From the NCBI GenBank assembly GCA_006176705.1, contig QRFJ01000083.1, forward strand, positions 1,631,387 through 1,695,386: 64,000 bases of DNA. Reading direction: 5' to 3'. A program made the position numbers and the translations under genes. This document shows positions 48,601-61,200 of this stretch, piece by piece. The notes under the pieces are model-generated. The model saw only the letters and a list, made by a program, of their open reading frames with translations. It was not told the DNA's origin and searched no databases. This stretch comes from Cocos nucifera. Taxonomy: Eukaryota > Streptophyta > Magnoliopsida > Arecales > Arecaceae. Numbering within the stretch: position 1 is the stretch's first letter; every line of letters starts with the position of its first letter.

Positions 48601-50807
48601 CTATCACTATTATCTATTTAATTTTGTCTCCTAGCTCAACGTTTGGATCACTGATTGGATGGGACAGGTCACATGTAAAGAAAGATAACCTAGCGTTGCA
48701 ATTTCCATCCGGGACTGAGAAAACGTGGATCCATTTGGATGGGAGATATCCAAACGAACACACAGTATAGACACCAATGAGAAAGAAGTCGAAAGGCATC
48801 AAAGTTTGAAGGATATTTTGTCGACTTCAGGAGACTTGGACTATTATAGAGGCCAGGGGTGGTATCCAAGGTCTCCAAACAGCCATCTCTTTCATGCTTT
48901 ATTTATCGGATAACTCGGTCTACTTTGGTGGCGTGCTGGATCGAATTATTCTATAGGATGAACAATTCACAGAATTTAATTCGATTTATTAGGAATCCCA
49001 GCTGAATAAGATGAAAACGAGACTACAAGTTGCATGGTTGATATCAACATATAAATTTTTTTTTTTTTAGCAGAACTGGATTTTTATGGTATGATATATC
49101 CGGTTCACCAAAGCCTAAGAGATTAATGTAAGGCTACATCTACAAGGAATAGAATTTTTTTTTCTTAACGAGGGAAAAGAAACAGCTACAAGGTGGGTGC
49201 AATGGATCTATTTTTTCTGAAACAGAACAAGTTAGGTCTTTGGATGCTTAGATTTGGTTGTCAAGTTGGACGTTACGTGCCATATCTTACTCTACGTCAA
49301 GAATAATTGTTATATTGTGCCGCCATCCTCTTCGAGTGCCCGCCAATTAGGCAAGAGAAAGATGCATAACGTGCCCGGTTTGGTTTGGCTTCTAGGATTT
49401 GACATCCTTTGATATGTACCCATGTGAAACAAGGTTGAGGTCCAGGTCTCCCAAAACTTTTGACCATTGGAGGGCCGTCAACCAAGCATGCATGTGAATC
49501 TTTCACTCCAAACATGATATCTTTAACACTGACCATTGAATTTATAATTTATGTTTGCTTTGAATCCACGAGTACATAAACATTCATTAATAATTGATCT
49601 TTGGTCACTGTAACTATTCAATTATTTTCGTTTCAAACACATGTATACAAAAGAACAAAGGCTCATGAATGATGCGAAAATTATACTTTGTAGATATGAG
49701 TCACCACCTGATTGAGGGATCTAAAGTTAAATGGCATTATTTCCTTTTATAGGCATTAAATAACCTCATCAAAAATATATCGCACCGGCTTTCATAAATT
49801 TTGATGCACTTTTCCATTAGCTTAAAACCAAATAAAACTTATCATAGAGTATTAAGAGATTCTTTGTCTCATCCTTCAGAAGGTCTCGGCATTGCACTTA
49901 GTATATATATGGGGAATCCCATCAATCTGACCTTGGTTGATGATACAACAAATTTCAGATTACCTTTCACTCAGTAATCTAGAGTGGGGAAAAAATTACG
50001 GTCTCGTTTTATTTTTTCTTTTAGCAAAATAGGCATGGAATTTATTATTTATTGTACAATCTTTTTCATATCAATCTAGTGTGGAATTTATTTTCAGAAT
50101 GCCCCAACCAAATGGACCTGCAGAGCAAGAGTACAAGCTATATTACTTTTAAAAGAAGATCTGAAATCTATATAACGAAACTGATACACATGTTACTTTT
50201 GACTCGATAGAGATGATTGAGTTGGATGAGTAGGTAGGAGATAAGAGATAGGTGGTGATGGATGAAGCCATTGAGCATGTACATAATTGGCGCGAGCCAA
50301 TTGCTGAGAAGAAGATTTCTACATAACCAGATTGTCTAATAGATTTAGAGGCAAGAGATATGAAAGGTTGGTTGATGGATGGGGACAGATGCAGGGGGCA
50401 TTGGGGTGGAGATTCTTGCGACCGGTCGCTACCGCATCCTTTCCCACTTTCCACCATTGATGAAGTCTCGATTTGACGCACGAGGTATGAAAGCCAGAAA
50501 ACAGGATTGTGATGAGGACAAGGAATCGGGCAGATGGTCTCTTGTTAGGTCCCCCCTCCCTTTCTTGTCTTCCTGTTCTCCCTGCTGTCTGTCTGGATGA
50601 TCCGACTCTGGTGGCCTATACAACTCTTTCTTTTCTTTCTTTTTGTGACACCAAAATCACAAGGGTTAAAAACCAAATAACATGTCTGTCTTTTATTGCT
50701 TATTTTTTTTGTGACACCAGATAGGAATCTCATGGACAAGCTGCCTAACTCTGTTATGCTCCTTTAACCAACACCTGAAAGATTGAGAAGTGAACAGGAA
50801 ACATATT
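45601..50807. other. 5.2 kb stretch with no recognised gene
   Basis: I see AT-rich intergenic DNA with simple repeats: CT at 45908-45931 and 47395-47409, TA at about 48199-48222 and A-rich at about 48320-48345. The longest open frames are about 60-125 codons and show no motif or plausible splice partner. A promoter for the minus-strand gene at 42308-45600 is expected in the left part. Confidence 0.5.
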
Positions 50808-51700
50808 TGTTGGGAATAAATTTTGTTCCCATCGAAGTCCGGTCTAATGCTTAGCCAAATATAATTCACAATCGTAGAAGAGCTTCAATCGCCACTTCTC
50901 TTTTAGTCGGATTCCTCCTAGACTTTTTTTTCAGTTAGACTTCTCCATCAGTCGGACTCTTTCCTGACTTCTCCTTCAGTCAAACTTCTCCCAGACTTCT
51001 CCTTCAGCTGGACTTCTCCATCAGTCGGACTTCTTTCGGATTTCTTCTTCAGCCGAACTCTTTCCAGACTTCTTCTTCAACCGGACTCTTCCATCAGTCG
51101 AATTCCTTTCAGACTTCTCCTTCAGCCGAACTCCTCACAGACTTCTCCTTCAGCCAGACTTCTCCATCAGTCGGACTCCTTCTGAACTTCTCCATCAGTC
51201 GAACTCCATCCGGATTTCTCCAATTGATTACTTTCAGATTTCAACTAGTATTCCTTCCGGATGATCTCTTCTAGCCATATTCCCTTTAGCTCTTCACCAA
51301 TCAACGTCTGCTTCCTTCGAACTTCGACTATTAAATCCCAACGAATTAGCACATCACGATAACGGACACTACTCTCCATAATAAACTCCACGTGACCTCG
51401 AGCAGCCCACTATCCGATGGTTACGACTGTTACTTTCAAGTTTGTTATAAGCTCAGTCTATAAAAGGAATCATCCAGATACGTTTTCTTTAAGCTCTCTT
51501 CTCTTTTTCAAAATTCTACTGAATTTTTTTTCTAAGCACTCCATTTCTGTTGGCCAGAAGTGCTCACTTGATCATCGAAGGATTTTATCGGAATCACCAT
51601 CATCGATTTCGGATGAAACTTTATTTTGTAGGTCACCGATAGAGACCTCTTCTTCCTCAACTCCAATTTGATCCGGTGTAAATCAGATTCTGCATCAACA
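50808..51700 (+). repeat. Old solo LTR related to the Tat-type Gypsy LTR
   Basis: It starts TGTTGGGAATAAATTTTG and ends TCTGCATCAACA, parallel to the TGTTGGGGATAAATCCCG start and TCTGCACCAACA end of the Gypsy LTR. In between it keeps many CAGTCGGACTTCTCC-type units, a TATAAAAGGA box near 51459 and the segment around GTTGGCCAGAAGTGCTC, all in the same order. Internal sequence and a second LTR are absent. Flanks ATATT (50803-50807) and ACATT (51701-51705) match at 4 of 5 positions. It is far more AT-rich than the young copy. Confidence 0.85.
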
Positions 51701-52935
51701 ACATTAATTACAAATTTTTTTTTGCCTAACTCTTCTATATGAAATCCATCTTCCACTTCTATTAATGTTCCCGATCACGAGAGGGATTTTAAAAAAAAAA
51801 AAATTTGTGCCAATTGGTTGAGACTTCGCTTGCACGGTCTCTTCCTCTGGACTGCTCAAGCTGGCTGTGGCTTTTGACTGCATTGTGCTCATTCAAATTG
51901 ACTTTAGTCTTGTTATCTCTCAGTTTCTCATTATTTCGGGTCTTCTTGATATTTCTCATCTGCTTCGCACTTTTTTTTTTTCTTTGGATGTCTAAAGTTT
52001 TGGTTGTTAAGTTCACTTTTGGGTGTCTTGCCAAATTCTGTTAACTTTTACAACTTAATAAAGACCAGTGGCTGGTGGGTAGCCACCAGAAAAGCATGCT
52101 TTATAGGTTGCCTGTCTCTTCAACTCGGTCAACTCTTGATGGCACCCAGTCTAGCAGGTAGGCACTTAAGAACAGGACAAACCAAATGCAAAATTTAGTT
52201 ACATGCACGACTCCACAAGCCTAAAGCTCCCAGAAACAATGAGCAGCAAACTGCGTGCCAAATGCAAAGCCATTATAAAGACGCGCCACTTTTGACTGAA
52301 GAAAAGCTAAGTTGAGGTATCATTTCTCCGTATAATTAGCTCAAACATGTCATGATCAAGTAAAAAGTCTGGTCTCCAAAAGCATTTTAATGAAATGAAG
52401 TGAAATATTTCATACTTGAGCAATAGGTCTAAATTCACCAAATGGTCTTCCCATTTCAGGTCAAATATCTTTTGCTTAAAAATATAGGTTAATAAATATA
52501 CAAGACCTAGCCAAAGCAATTATGATCTCTTCCTGATCCGCTGAAGGTCATAGGTTTAAATCAGGGTGTAGTTCAATCTAAATCAGCTAAAGATTGCAGT
52601 ATCCGACAACTTTAGGCTAGATCAGGTTAGGTCAGTATTTATCTCAAGTTAGCTCCAGATTGGTTCGAATCCTATTGTCAAGCCTATCACAATACCCACG
52701 CCCAAGCATGTGGATTTATCCATGCCCGATCTATGACGGAGCCATGAGGCCTAATTTCCTTAATTGAAGTATGTTTGATTTCTTGGGTTCACCAAAAAAA
52801 AATTATCTGTGTACTAAATATTTGATGAAGATTACAGTCCTTCAGGAAGCATCTGGAGGCCTACCTAAATAGTTAGAAGTAAAGTTGTGCTGGCAAAACT
52901 CATAGCTGAGAAGGTTATGCTTGGGAAGGCCCCAA
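51701..52935. other. Intergenic stretch with no recognised gene
   Basis: Nothing identifiable beyond A/T homopolymers. Short open frames on both strands show no family motif. Confidence 0.5.
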
Positions 52936-53424
52936 TAGGATTAAGCACGGATCGGATTGAGTCGGATTGAAAAAAAAATTTGACCCAATAAATCCAATTG
53001 AATCGAAGAAAATCTAATTTACTGTAGATCATTTATTATATATAAAATATTTGAAATTGAAGTTAATGGTTTGTATCGGATTCAGACAGGTTATGTCAGT
53101 TTGGGCTTCAATGTTAATTTTAAGCATTACAAATCAATACACTATTTAATTTATATAAAAACTAAAATATAATAATTTTATAATAAGTCAATACATAACA
53201 TGATGTCATGATTACTAATTTTCAACCTTCTAATGATTTAAGTATTGAAAATATTATATTGGTCAGTCGAATTCGATTTCATATGGATCAAAAATATAGA
53301 AATTGAATTCGATCATAATTAACTAAATTTTTTATAAATCATAATTCAAGATTTTCAATCCACCGAATCTTAGTGGGACGGATTGGATAGGTTTCTTTAG
53401 ATCTGGGTTATTTGCTCAGCCCTA
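52936..53424. mobile_element. hAT-like MITE (489 bp)
   Basis: The ends are inverted: left TAGGATTAAGCA, right (reverse complement) TAGGGCTGAGCA, matching at 9 of 12 positions with only transitions. It is flanked by an 8-bp repeat, GGCCCCAA (52928-52935) against GGCCCCAT (53425-53432). An 8-bp duplication and TAGGG-type ends fit the hAT superfamily. The interior is AT-rich and non-coding, with GGATTGAGTCGGATTG-type motifs near the ends. Confidence 0.65.
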
Positions 53425-53626
53425 GGCCCCATAGAGTTTCTGCAATATTTTAAAGACCAGAATGCATGGTTCATTATGCTAAATATGATAATTCCAATCA
53501 TGATCTTTTATAAGTAAAACAGTCAATTCTTCATACATTTAGACTCGATTATCGAAGTATGTGCAATGGTCTACAAGAATTAAGGAGCCACCACTTAAAC
53601 AAATTAGCATTTGTTAGGATATGATT

Positions 53627-54482
53627 TGTTGAGAAAAATATCTTGAATTCTTTCACATTAAGCCCACAGCGAGGTTCAGAACGATGAACGAACTCCAATG
53701 AGCCCAAGAACACCTCAACCGGAGTCCGAATGGCGAAGATATATGCGAAAGAAGCATGCAGAGCATCCAACGGATCGCCAAAGTGGGGCCCATGGCCAAC
53801 AGGCCCACGGACGCGCGACCCAGGTGCGCGTGCGCGGCCCAGGCACGGGCGCACGAGCGCACGGCCCAGTGCCACGCGCAGCCCAGGCCGGGCGCACATG
53901 GGTGCAACCCAGGCCCAAGTGCACGTGTGGGCGCGACTTGGGCCCAGGCGGCCTCGCGGACGCGCGGGGGAGTCCTTTCTCCACACAGACTACGCATGGT
54001 CCTTCTCCATTTTTGCTTAGGTTTTGGGCTATGACTGTGGCTATTTAAACAGCAAACCGAGGAAAATAGAAGGAATGGCTTGGCAAAAGGGTCGTGACTT
54101 GAGATAGAATGTATGGCTTGGTGAATTTTAGAGAGCCTGAGATGATTGGAGCAGAGATAAGGACGCTAGCGATAGTAGGAGCAGAAGCTTCAGATAGATA
54201 GCTAGGCGATGGACTGCGATCGTTTCAAGGGGTCTCCAAGAGAGAGTTTGATAAGGATAACTTCTTGTTGAGAGAATTATATATGTGAGTTGAGAGTGGG
54301 TAATCTCCTCTTATATCTCTTTTTTTTTCATGGTGAAGTTTTACATGCCCCATAGAGGCGAGCCTTTAGGCTAATCCATATACTTGATTATTTTCGTTTT
54401 GATTTTCTTCTTTCTTTCTGTCGCAATCTACTAGTACTAGATCCTTAACAAGTGATATCAAAGCGTGTTGATACTCTCAACA
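53627..54482 (+). repeat. 5' LTR of TR-GAG element A
   Basis: It is 856 bp, TGTTGAG...TCTCAACA. A very GC-rich core (about 53785-53970, many GCGC and GGCCCA) sits between AT-rich ends. GGCTATTTAAAC near 54041 is a possible TATA box. Confidence 0.92.
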
Positions 54483-54548
54483 ATTGGTATTAGAGCCCTA
54501 ACAGTACCGAAGTGTAGAGTGCAACAGTAGTGATAGAGATTGAAGAAT

Positions 54549-55946
54549 ATAAAAAAGACAAGCGTAATTAAAGTAGAGATCAACAGGTTTGATGGGAAGG
54601 ACAATTTTTCCTTATGGAAAGCAAAGGTAAAGGATGTCCTCATCCAACACGGTTTGATCGACACTCTCTTATACAACGAGATGTCAGCCACCATAGGGAT
54701 GAAAGATTGGAAGTGAATCCGGATGCTGGCGATGAGCACGATCCGCTTGTACCTAGCGGATGATGTGGTGATCTATGTACTTGACGAGACTTCTTCAACG
54801 GTGCTATGGTCGAAGCTTGAAGAGTTGTACATGGCGAAGTCCCTCACCAATATCCTCTTTCTTTGGAGGCAATTCTATCAGCTGAGGATGGACGAAGGTC
54901 AGAGCGTGTGGGAGCATCTATCCAACTTCCAAAAGATCCTCACCAACCTCCTCAGCATTGGCTAAAAAGTTGAGGAGAAGATCAGGACGTTGCTCTTGCT
55001 AGCGTCGCTTCCCTCTTCGTATGAGTCCTTGATAACTATTCTTCTAGTGGAGAAGAGCATCATCAAGATGGATGAGGTCACTGTAGCGATACTCCAGAAT
55101 GAAGTTCTTAGGAGGGAGAACCCAGCTTTGAGCTCAGATGGCGGCAACTCAGCTTTGGCAGTTTCTAGAGGAGCAAGAGGCAGTAGACGGAGTGGCAGAG
55201 GATCGCGAGGAGGACGATCCAGATCCAAAATGAGGGACTAAAGCAAGATCAGATGCTACAGGTGCGACGAATTGGGGCATTGAGTCAAGGATTGCCCATA
55301 ACTCAAGGATCGAACAAGGGCTACTATGACGGTAGTCAGTAGCAATACAGAAGGCTGTGATGATGTCTTTCTGATTTCTAATGAGGTATCTATTTCTTCC
55401 TCCCAATGGATTATGGATTCTGCTTGTTTCCATCATGTATGTTGTAGAGAAGAGATGTTTGACTCTCTGAAGATCGATGATGGCACTGTATTCCTGCCAA
55501 ATGGATCGAGCTATAAGATCAAGGGTAGCAAAACGGTCAGCATGAAGCTCCATGATGGAACAGTGAAGAAGTTGAGTGTGGTCCGATACAAACCCAACTT
55601 TAAAAAGAATCTAATCTCACTAAGCAGATTGGATTCGATCGGCCTCAAATGAAAAGCTGACGGAGGAATCCTGAAGGCCATACGCGGTAGCAGGATGGTG
55701 CTTAGAGGAAGAAAGTATGAAGGATATTACCTCATATTAGAGAGCTCAGTGCGAGGTGGAGCTCCAGGTGGAGAAGGATCAGACACAGGACGAGAGACTC
55801 GGGAGGACGATATGCGACGTCGCAAGGTGAAGTTCCTATTGCCGCAGGAGGCTACCCCGAGCAAATCTCAGGTCAGATGGATCACAGCAGTTGATGGAGG
55901 TGGGATCAAGTGGCCTGGTTCAACTTTCATATTTGTCCATCCATGA
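54549..55946 (+). pseudogene. Gag-protease-tail frame of TR-GAG element A
   Basis: The codon matching the start in element B reads ATA here. From it a single register of 466 codons runs to the stop at 55944, interrupted by stops at 54714, 54963, 55239, 55281, 55299 and 55650 but with no frameshift. Domains in order: Copia Gag (RFDGKDNFSLWKAKVK, WRQFYQLRMDEGQSVWEHL, TLLLLASLPSSYESL), an RG-rich stretch (RGSRRSGRGSRGGRSRSK), a zinc knuckle (CYRCDELGH), then a Copia protease-type start (SQWIMDSACFHHVC) and NLISLSRLDS. The last part is a basic Gly/Arg-rich tail (SSVRGGAPGG, MRRRKVKFLLP) ending STFIFVHP. The tail is not part of any family I know. Confidence 0.85.
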
Positions 55947-56030
55947 TCAGCAAGCGATTGCCCCAGGACATGGAGGTGCTAAACGAACTCTCGGATAGAT
56001 AAAGACCGAATATCGAGTCAAAATGAAGAT

Positions 56031-56849
56031 TATTGAAAAAAAAATCTCGAATTCTTTCATATTAAGCCTACAGCGAGGTCCAGAATGACGAACGAAGTTC
56101 AACGAGCCTAAGAATACCTCAATCGGAGTTTGGATGGTAAAGATATGTGCGAAAGAAGCACGCAGAACATCCGACGGATCGCCAAAGTGGGGCCCACGGT
56201 CGGTAGTTCCATGGACGTGCGATCCAGGTGTGCGGGCCCACTGGGGCCGACCTAGGCATGCATTGGCGCGCGGTCCAACCTGTGCACGACCCGACGCCAC
56301 GTGCGGCCCAGGCCCAGGCACGCATGGGGGCGCGCGGGGGAGTCCTTTCTCCACGCAGATTGTGTGCAGTCCTTCTCCATTTTTGCTTGGGTTTTAGACT
56401 GTGATCGTGGCTATTTAAGCAGCAGATCGAGAAAAGCAGAAGGTGTGGCTTGGCAGAAGGATCGTGACTTGAGGTAGAAGGTATGTCTTGGTGAATTTGA
56501 GAGAGCCTGAGACGATTGGAGCAGAGAGAAGGACGTTAGCGATAGCAGTAGCAGGAGCTTCGGGCAGACAGCTAGGCGACGGACTGCGATCATTTTAAGA
56601 GATCTCCAAGAGAGAGTTTGGTAAGGATAACTTCTTGAGAGGATTGTATACGTGAGTTAAGAGTGAGTAATCTCCTCTTGTATCTCTTCCTTTTTCATAG
56701 TGAAGTTCTACATGCCCCATAGAGGCGAGTCTTTAGGCTGATCTACGTACTTGATTGTTCTCATTTTGATTTTTTTTTTTTTTTCTATCGCAATCCGTTG
56801 GTGCTAGATCCTTAACAAGTGGTATCAAAGCGTGTTGATACTCTCAACA
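56031..56849 (+). repeat. 3' LTR of TR-GAG element A
   Basis: It is 819 bp and aligns with 53627-54482 throughout, with many substitutions and small indels. It is preceded by the purine-rich stretch AAAATGAAGAT and ends CTCTCAACA at 56849. Confidence 0.92.
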
Positions 56850-58239
56850 TGATTCATTCACAATCTACCATGCATGTACTGCAACACCATAAATTGGGGT
56901 CATTTTTTGAAGGCACTGAAATAAAATAACCGAAGAGGAAGCAACATAAAAACCTCCTTTGAAAGATCCCCACGAGCAAATGTATACTTAATTTGAAGCC
57001 AAATTGGGCAGCAATAGAGTATGTTCACCACGGCCAAACAAAGCTAGATTATGTAACGAGAAAAGAATCCAGACACGTGGACAATCAAAACAACAGCTAA
57101 TTACAGATGAAACAAGGAGAATGTTTAGAAAAAGTCTTTCTTTCAAAACCACATGCACGTCAAAGGATTTTGGATTTTGGATAGGGATAAGACAGAGCCT
57201 AGAAGGTGAAATTTTAGGAGCAATGGCCAGCTGATGGTGGAGATATGCATGATACCCTATGTATAACCATACTCCAATGAGAAAGGAGAAGAGAAATTGC
57301 AAAGAAACAAGATTATGTTTTGGTAACCATAATTCACTCGTAATGACAATTCAGGAACTGATGAAAAAAACCATCCCTTCTTACTCCTAAATCTGGTGAA
57401 CCATCTGATGGCTATTAATGCTTAGATATTGGCCTCAAGAAGTTATTTGCCGGTCGACCGAACTTATTTACTAAAATGCCAATAGACCTATGTAGGTGAC
57501 TCCAGGGGAAAGGTTCAGTTGTTGAAACATTTTATTTTCAAGAATTAAAGGACAGCAACAGGAGGTCATGCTTATAATTGATGTTCTCATGGCTTACTGG
57601 GCCTTCACATGCGATATCAAGTCTGGTTAAAAAGATCACCATGGAAGTGTGAAATGGGACTTGCCCCCAGTTTTCACATTCCTTTACTTAGTAATCAGAG
57701 ATTCTAGGTTTCGATTCTTGAATCCTGCATTCTCAAAAGTTTAAATCTAGCTAATAATGGTATGGGTGGTCTCCCACCTTTTCCCAAAATGATCACCATG
57801 AACTCGGGACGACGTGAGTCCAAACCCAATTCCCAACCCAACTGAAGGCCGTCTACCCTTTTTGGGTTCATAACCGATCCATCATGGTCGTGGGCCTTTA
57901 CCGGGTAAATGGGCCGGGCTTCTTTTGAGCTTGTCCCTATAAAACACGGTAATTAAAAGGGTTAAAGTCAGCAAAATAACTTGAAGCTGAACCCTAGATT
58001 GGCCTTGGAGAGCAGGGGGCGGACTGGTGGGGCATTCTGAGCTCGGGCAAGAGGAGTAGAGATGGTGCTGGGCTTCACCACCATCTGTAGTAAAACGATA
58101 CAATAATAGATGTACTACTTTTATGGTAAGTACATTTTGTAAGTGTAGAAATATTAATCACGAATACAAAAAAAGTAGTAACTTTGGTGTCACTTTAATA
58201 CAGACGTGGTTATACCAATGGTCGCATGGTAATATAGCA
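56850..58239. other. Intergenic stretch, includes the 3' flank of the plastid-protein gene
   Basis: No gene is recognised. The right part presumably contains the 3' UTR of the minus-strand gene ending at 58240. Confidence 0.5.
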
Positions 58240-61200
58240 TCAATAGTCATCTTCATCATCGTCTCTTCGACCTGTAAATCTTCTAATAACAGTTGTGATC
58301 ACTCCAAGCACTAAGAACGCAGCAAATACTTCAAACCCTCCTCCAACGCCTACCGCAACGCCGGGCCCTGGCGCAAAGAATGTGAAAGGAGACCAGCCCC
58401 ATCCGCCATAGAATGGTACCCCATAGCCATACCCACCAACAAGAGGCGGTGCCACTGGTGGGTTGATGAATACGTTAGTCCTGTCCAAAATGGAATGTTA
58501 TGCGATCAATTAGAAAACCGTCAATAATATAATTAATAAGTTTAATCATGAAAACTATGATAATTTCTACCGTGTGCGAATTATGTAAAAGCTACATGAG
58601 TAACTGACGTAAAGCCCTAGGCTAATAATTAGTCACACGTACTCCCGCCCTCATCTCCTCTTGGCTCCTTTGCTTACCCTTGTAGGCTTAGTGCCTCTAG
58701 AGCCGGAGTTTCCTCCTGCCTTCTCACTCCAACGTTGGCATGAACCGGCTCCCGCAGTCCACTATTCTAAGTGGGGGACCAAGAAAGGATAGAGAAAAAC
58801 AAACTGATTTAAATTTGTCATACTTAAAACGGATATAATCCACTAAAAAACCCCAATTTAGAAAGCTTGTTTCATAGCTTGACGTTTCAACATGAGCCCC
58901 AAAGATCCTAGGTAAGAAAAAAGTTTATTTTTTTATCTATTTTGCATTCAGAATAAACCTGAAATATTTTAGATAGATTAAATATCAAGTTAAATTTTTT
59001 TTTTCTATTATAAATAAGGACCTTTGGTAACGTCATAAGCAGCCTATTTTCTTTGATATTGAATCAAAACTTTGAAAGAGAGTTTCTTTTATTTTTGCTG
59101 TTCTCGTTGTTTCATGCATCTTTTTTTTTCTTTTTTTCATCAAAATATGACCTTGGTTGCATTAGTAACCTATTATTAAACTAAGAAAGTTTATGCAGCA
59201 AAATCTTGGTGATTATGCATCAATAACGATATTTGGCTAGATGCACATGAATAAAAATCTTATGTTACATGCATAAGAGAAGATCATATAGAATAGTCTT
59301 CTTCTTCTTTTTTAACTTGGGACAGATGTTTTTATGAGGAAGCAGATTTGGACGAGGAGAAAGATTCGAGGAGAACAATGGCCCCGTGGATGGATGGTGA
59401 AGATTTTTTGTTTTTTAAGTTTAGTCTCATCCCATTTAATCTCTTTGATTTTTATTTTATAGATACAATGAAATATGTGGCGGAAAAGAAAGAAAGAAAG
59501 AAAAATGTTGAGCGGTAGGAGATCGCTCTGAAACAACCTTGAAAATGTCTCTCGGATCTCCATGTGTCTGGCACATGAAGCATGCCATGTGGAGGTTTGT
59601 TATTGGTTAAGGAGAGAGGGTTGTAGAGGATTCACAATCTCAAAAGATTGTTGAGAAAAATATCTTGAGATTCGATCCATAATAAGCCTACAGTAAGGTA
59701 TAGGACGATGAATGAAATCCAACAAGCCCAAAAACAGTCCAAACGAAATTCAGATAGAGAAGATATGCATAAAAGAAGATCAGAGCAGGATAGCTGGCCT
59801 TTGGGCTCATCGACAGCGCCGAACGGTGGCGGTGCAACCCAAACCGACCGTGCACTAGGCCGATTGAGTGCGAGAGCATGCGCGGGGCGCACGCAGGCCG
59901 CGCAGGTGCCAAGCCCATGCGGTCCATCATGGACTGTCGGTCCACCACAACCCGCATGGACCAATCAGTCATTTTCAGGCCATTTCACGCGGTTCACGGT
60001 ACTATTTTATAGACCGATCGCAATCGGATGGCTCAAAGCAGAGCCAATCATGATCGAATGGCTGGGATTCTATTCAAGCCTGATCAGGACTGCTGTGCGC
60101 GATCCAATGGCACAGGAGAGAGCCGATTGTGATCGGACGGTCCAGATCGACCTCGATTATGACTAGGATTGGATTTCCTATCGAAATACTATTTTTGAGT
60201 TTCTGGAGTCTATATAATTTCGATTGACGAATTATTTGTTGCGTTAGAAAACTAGCGACATCCTGGATGTGCTGAGAGACTTCTTGGGAGATTTCAGAGA
60301 GTTTTTATGAGAACTTTGGGACTTCTTATTGAGAGACTCTTATACTAGGGTTGAGTCGTAAGTTTTTCTTGTATTGTTTGATTTTCTCTCTCATAATGAA
60401 GCTTTAAATATCCCATAGAGGCGAGCTCTTAGGCTGATCCACATACTTGGTTACTTTCTTATTTTGTTTTCTTCTTTCTTCCTATTGCAATTTGCCGCTA
60501 CTAGATCCTTAACAAGTAGTATCAAAGTAGCTGATACCTCAACAGATTGGTATTAAAGTCAGACAGTACCAGAGTGTAGATTGCAGCAGTGGATAAAAAT
60601 TGAAGAATATGGAGAAGACAAGTGCAATCAAGGTGAAGATCAACAGGTTCGATGGGAAGCATAATTTCTTCTTGCAGCAAGCAAGGATAAAGCATGTCCT
60701 CATCCAACATGGGTTGATCGACTCTCTCTTGAATGACGAGATGCCAGCTACCATGAAGATAAAGGATTGGAAGCGGATCCAGATGCAGGCGGTGAGCACA
60801 ATCCGCTTATACCTCGTGGATGATGTGATGATCCATGTACTTGACGAGACTTTTTCGACGGCGCTATGGTCGAAGCTCGAGAAGTTATATATGGTAAAGT
60901 CGCTCATCAACATACTATTTCTTTGGAGGCAGTTCTACCAGCTATGGATGGACGAAGATCAGAGCATGCGGGAGCATCTATCTAACTTCAAGAAGATCCT
61001 CACCGACCTCCTCAGTCTTGGAGAAAAAATTGAGGAAAAAACCAGGGCATTGGTCTTGCTAGCATCACTTTCCTCTTCGTATGAGTTCTTGGTGACTGCT
61101 CTTCTAGTGAGAAAGAGCACCGTCAAGATGAATGAAGTCACTGCAGTGATACTCCAGAACGAGGTTCTCAGGAGGAAAAATCCAGCTTCGAGCTCAGATG

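Larger units (their letters stand above)
53627..56849 (+). mobile_element. TR-GAG element A: non-autonomous Copia-type LTR retrotransposon
   Basis: LTRs are 53627-54482 and 56031-56849, flanked by the perfect 5-bp duplication TGATT (53622-53626 and 56850-56854). The primer-binding site TGGTATTAGAGC (54485-54496) is one change from the initiator-Met match. The 1.55 kb interior codes only for a Gag-protease-tail frame; integrase, RT and RNase H are absent. The first base pair of the right LTR is TA rather than TG. The coding frame has lost its ATG and contains stops, so this copy is inactive. Confidence 0.93.

Noticed and set aside
53549..54048. Open frames of 90-145 codons on both strands in the TR-GAG A LTR
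   Set aside because: They lie in the GC-rich LTR core, where stops are rare by composition, and they conflict with each other on both strands.
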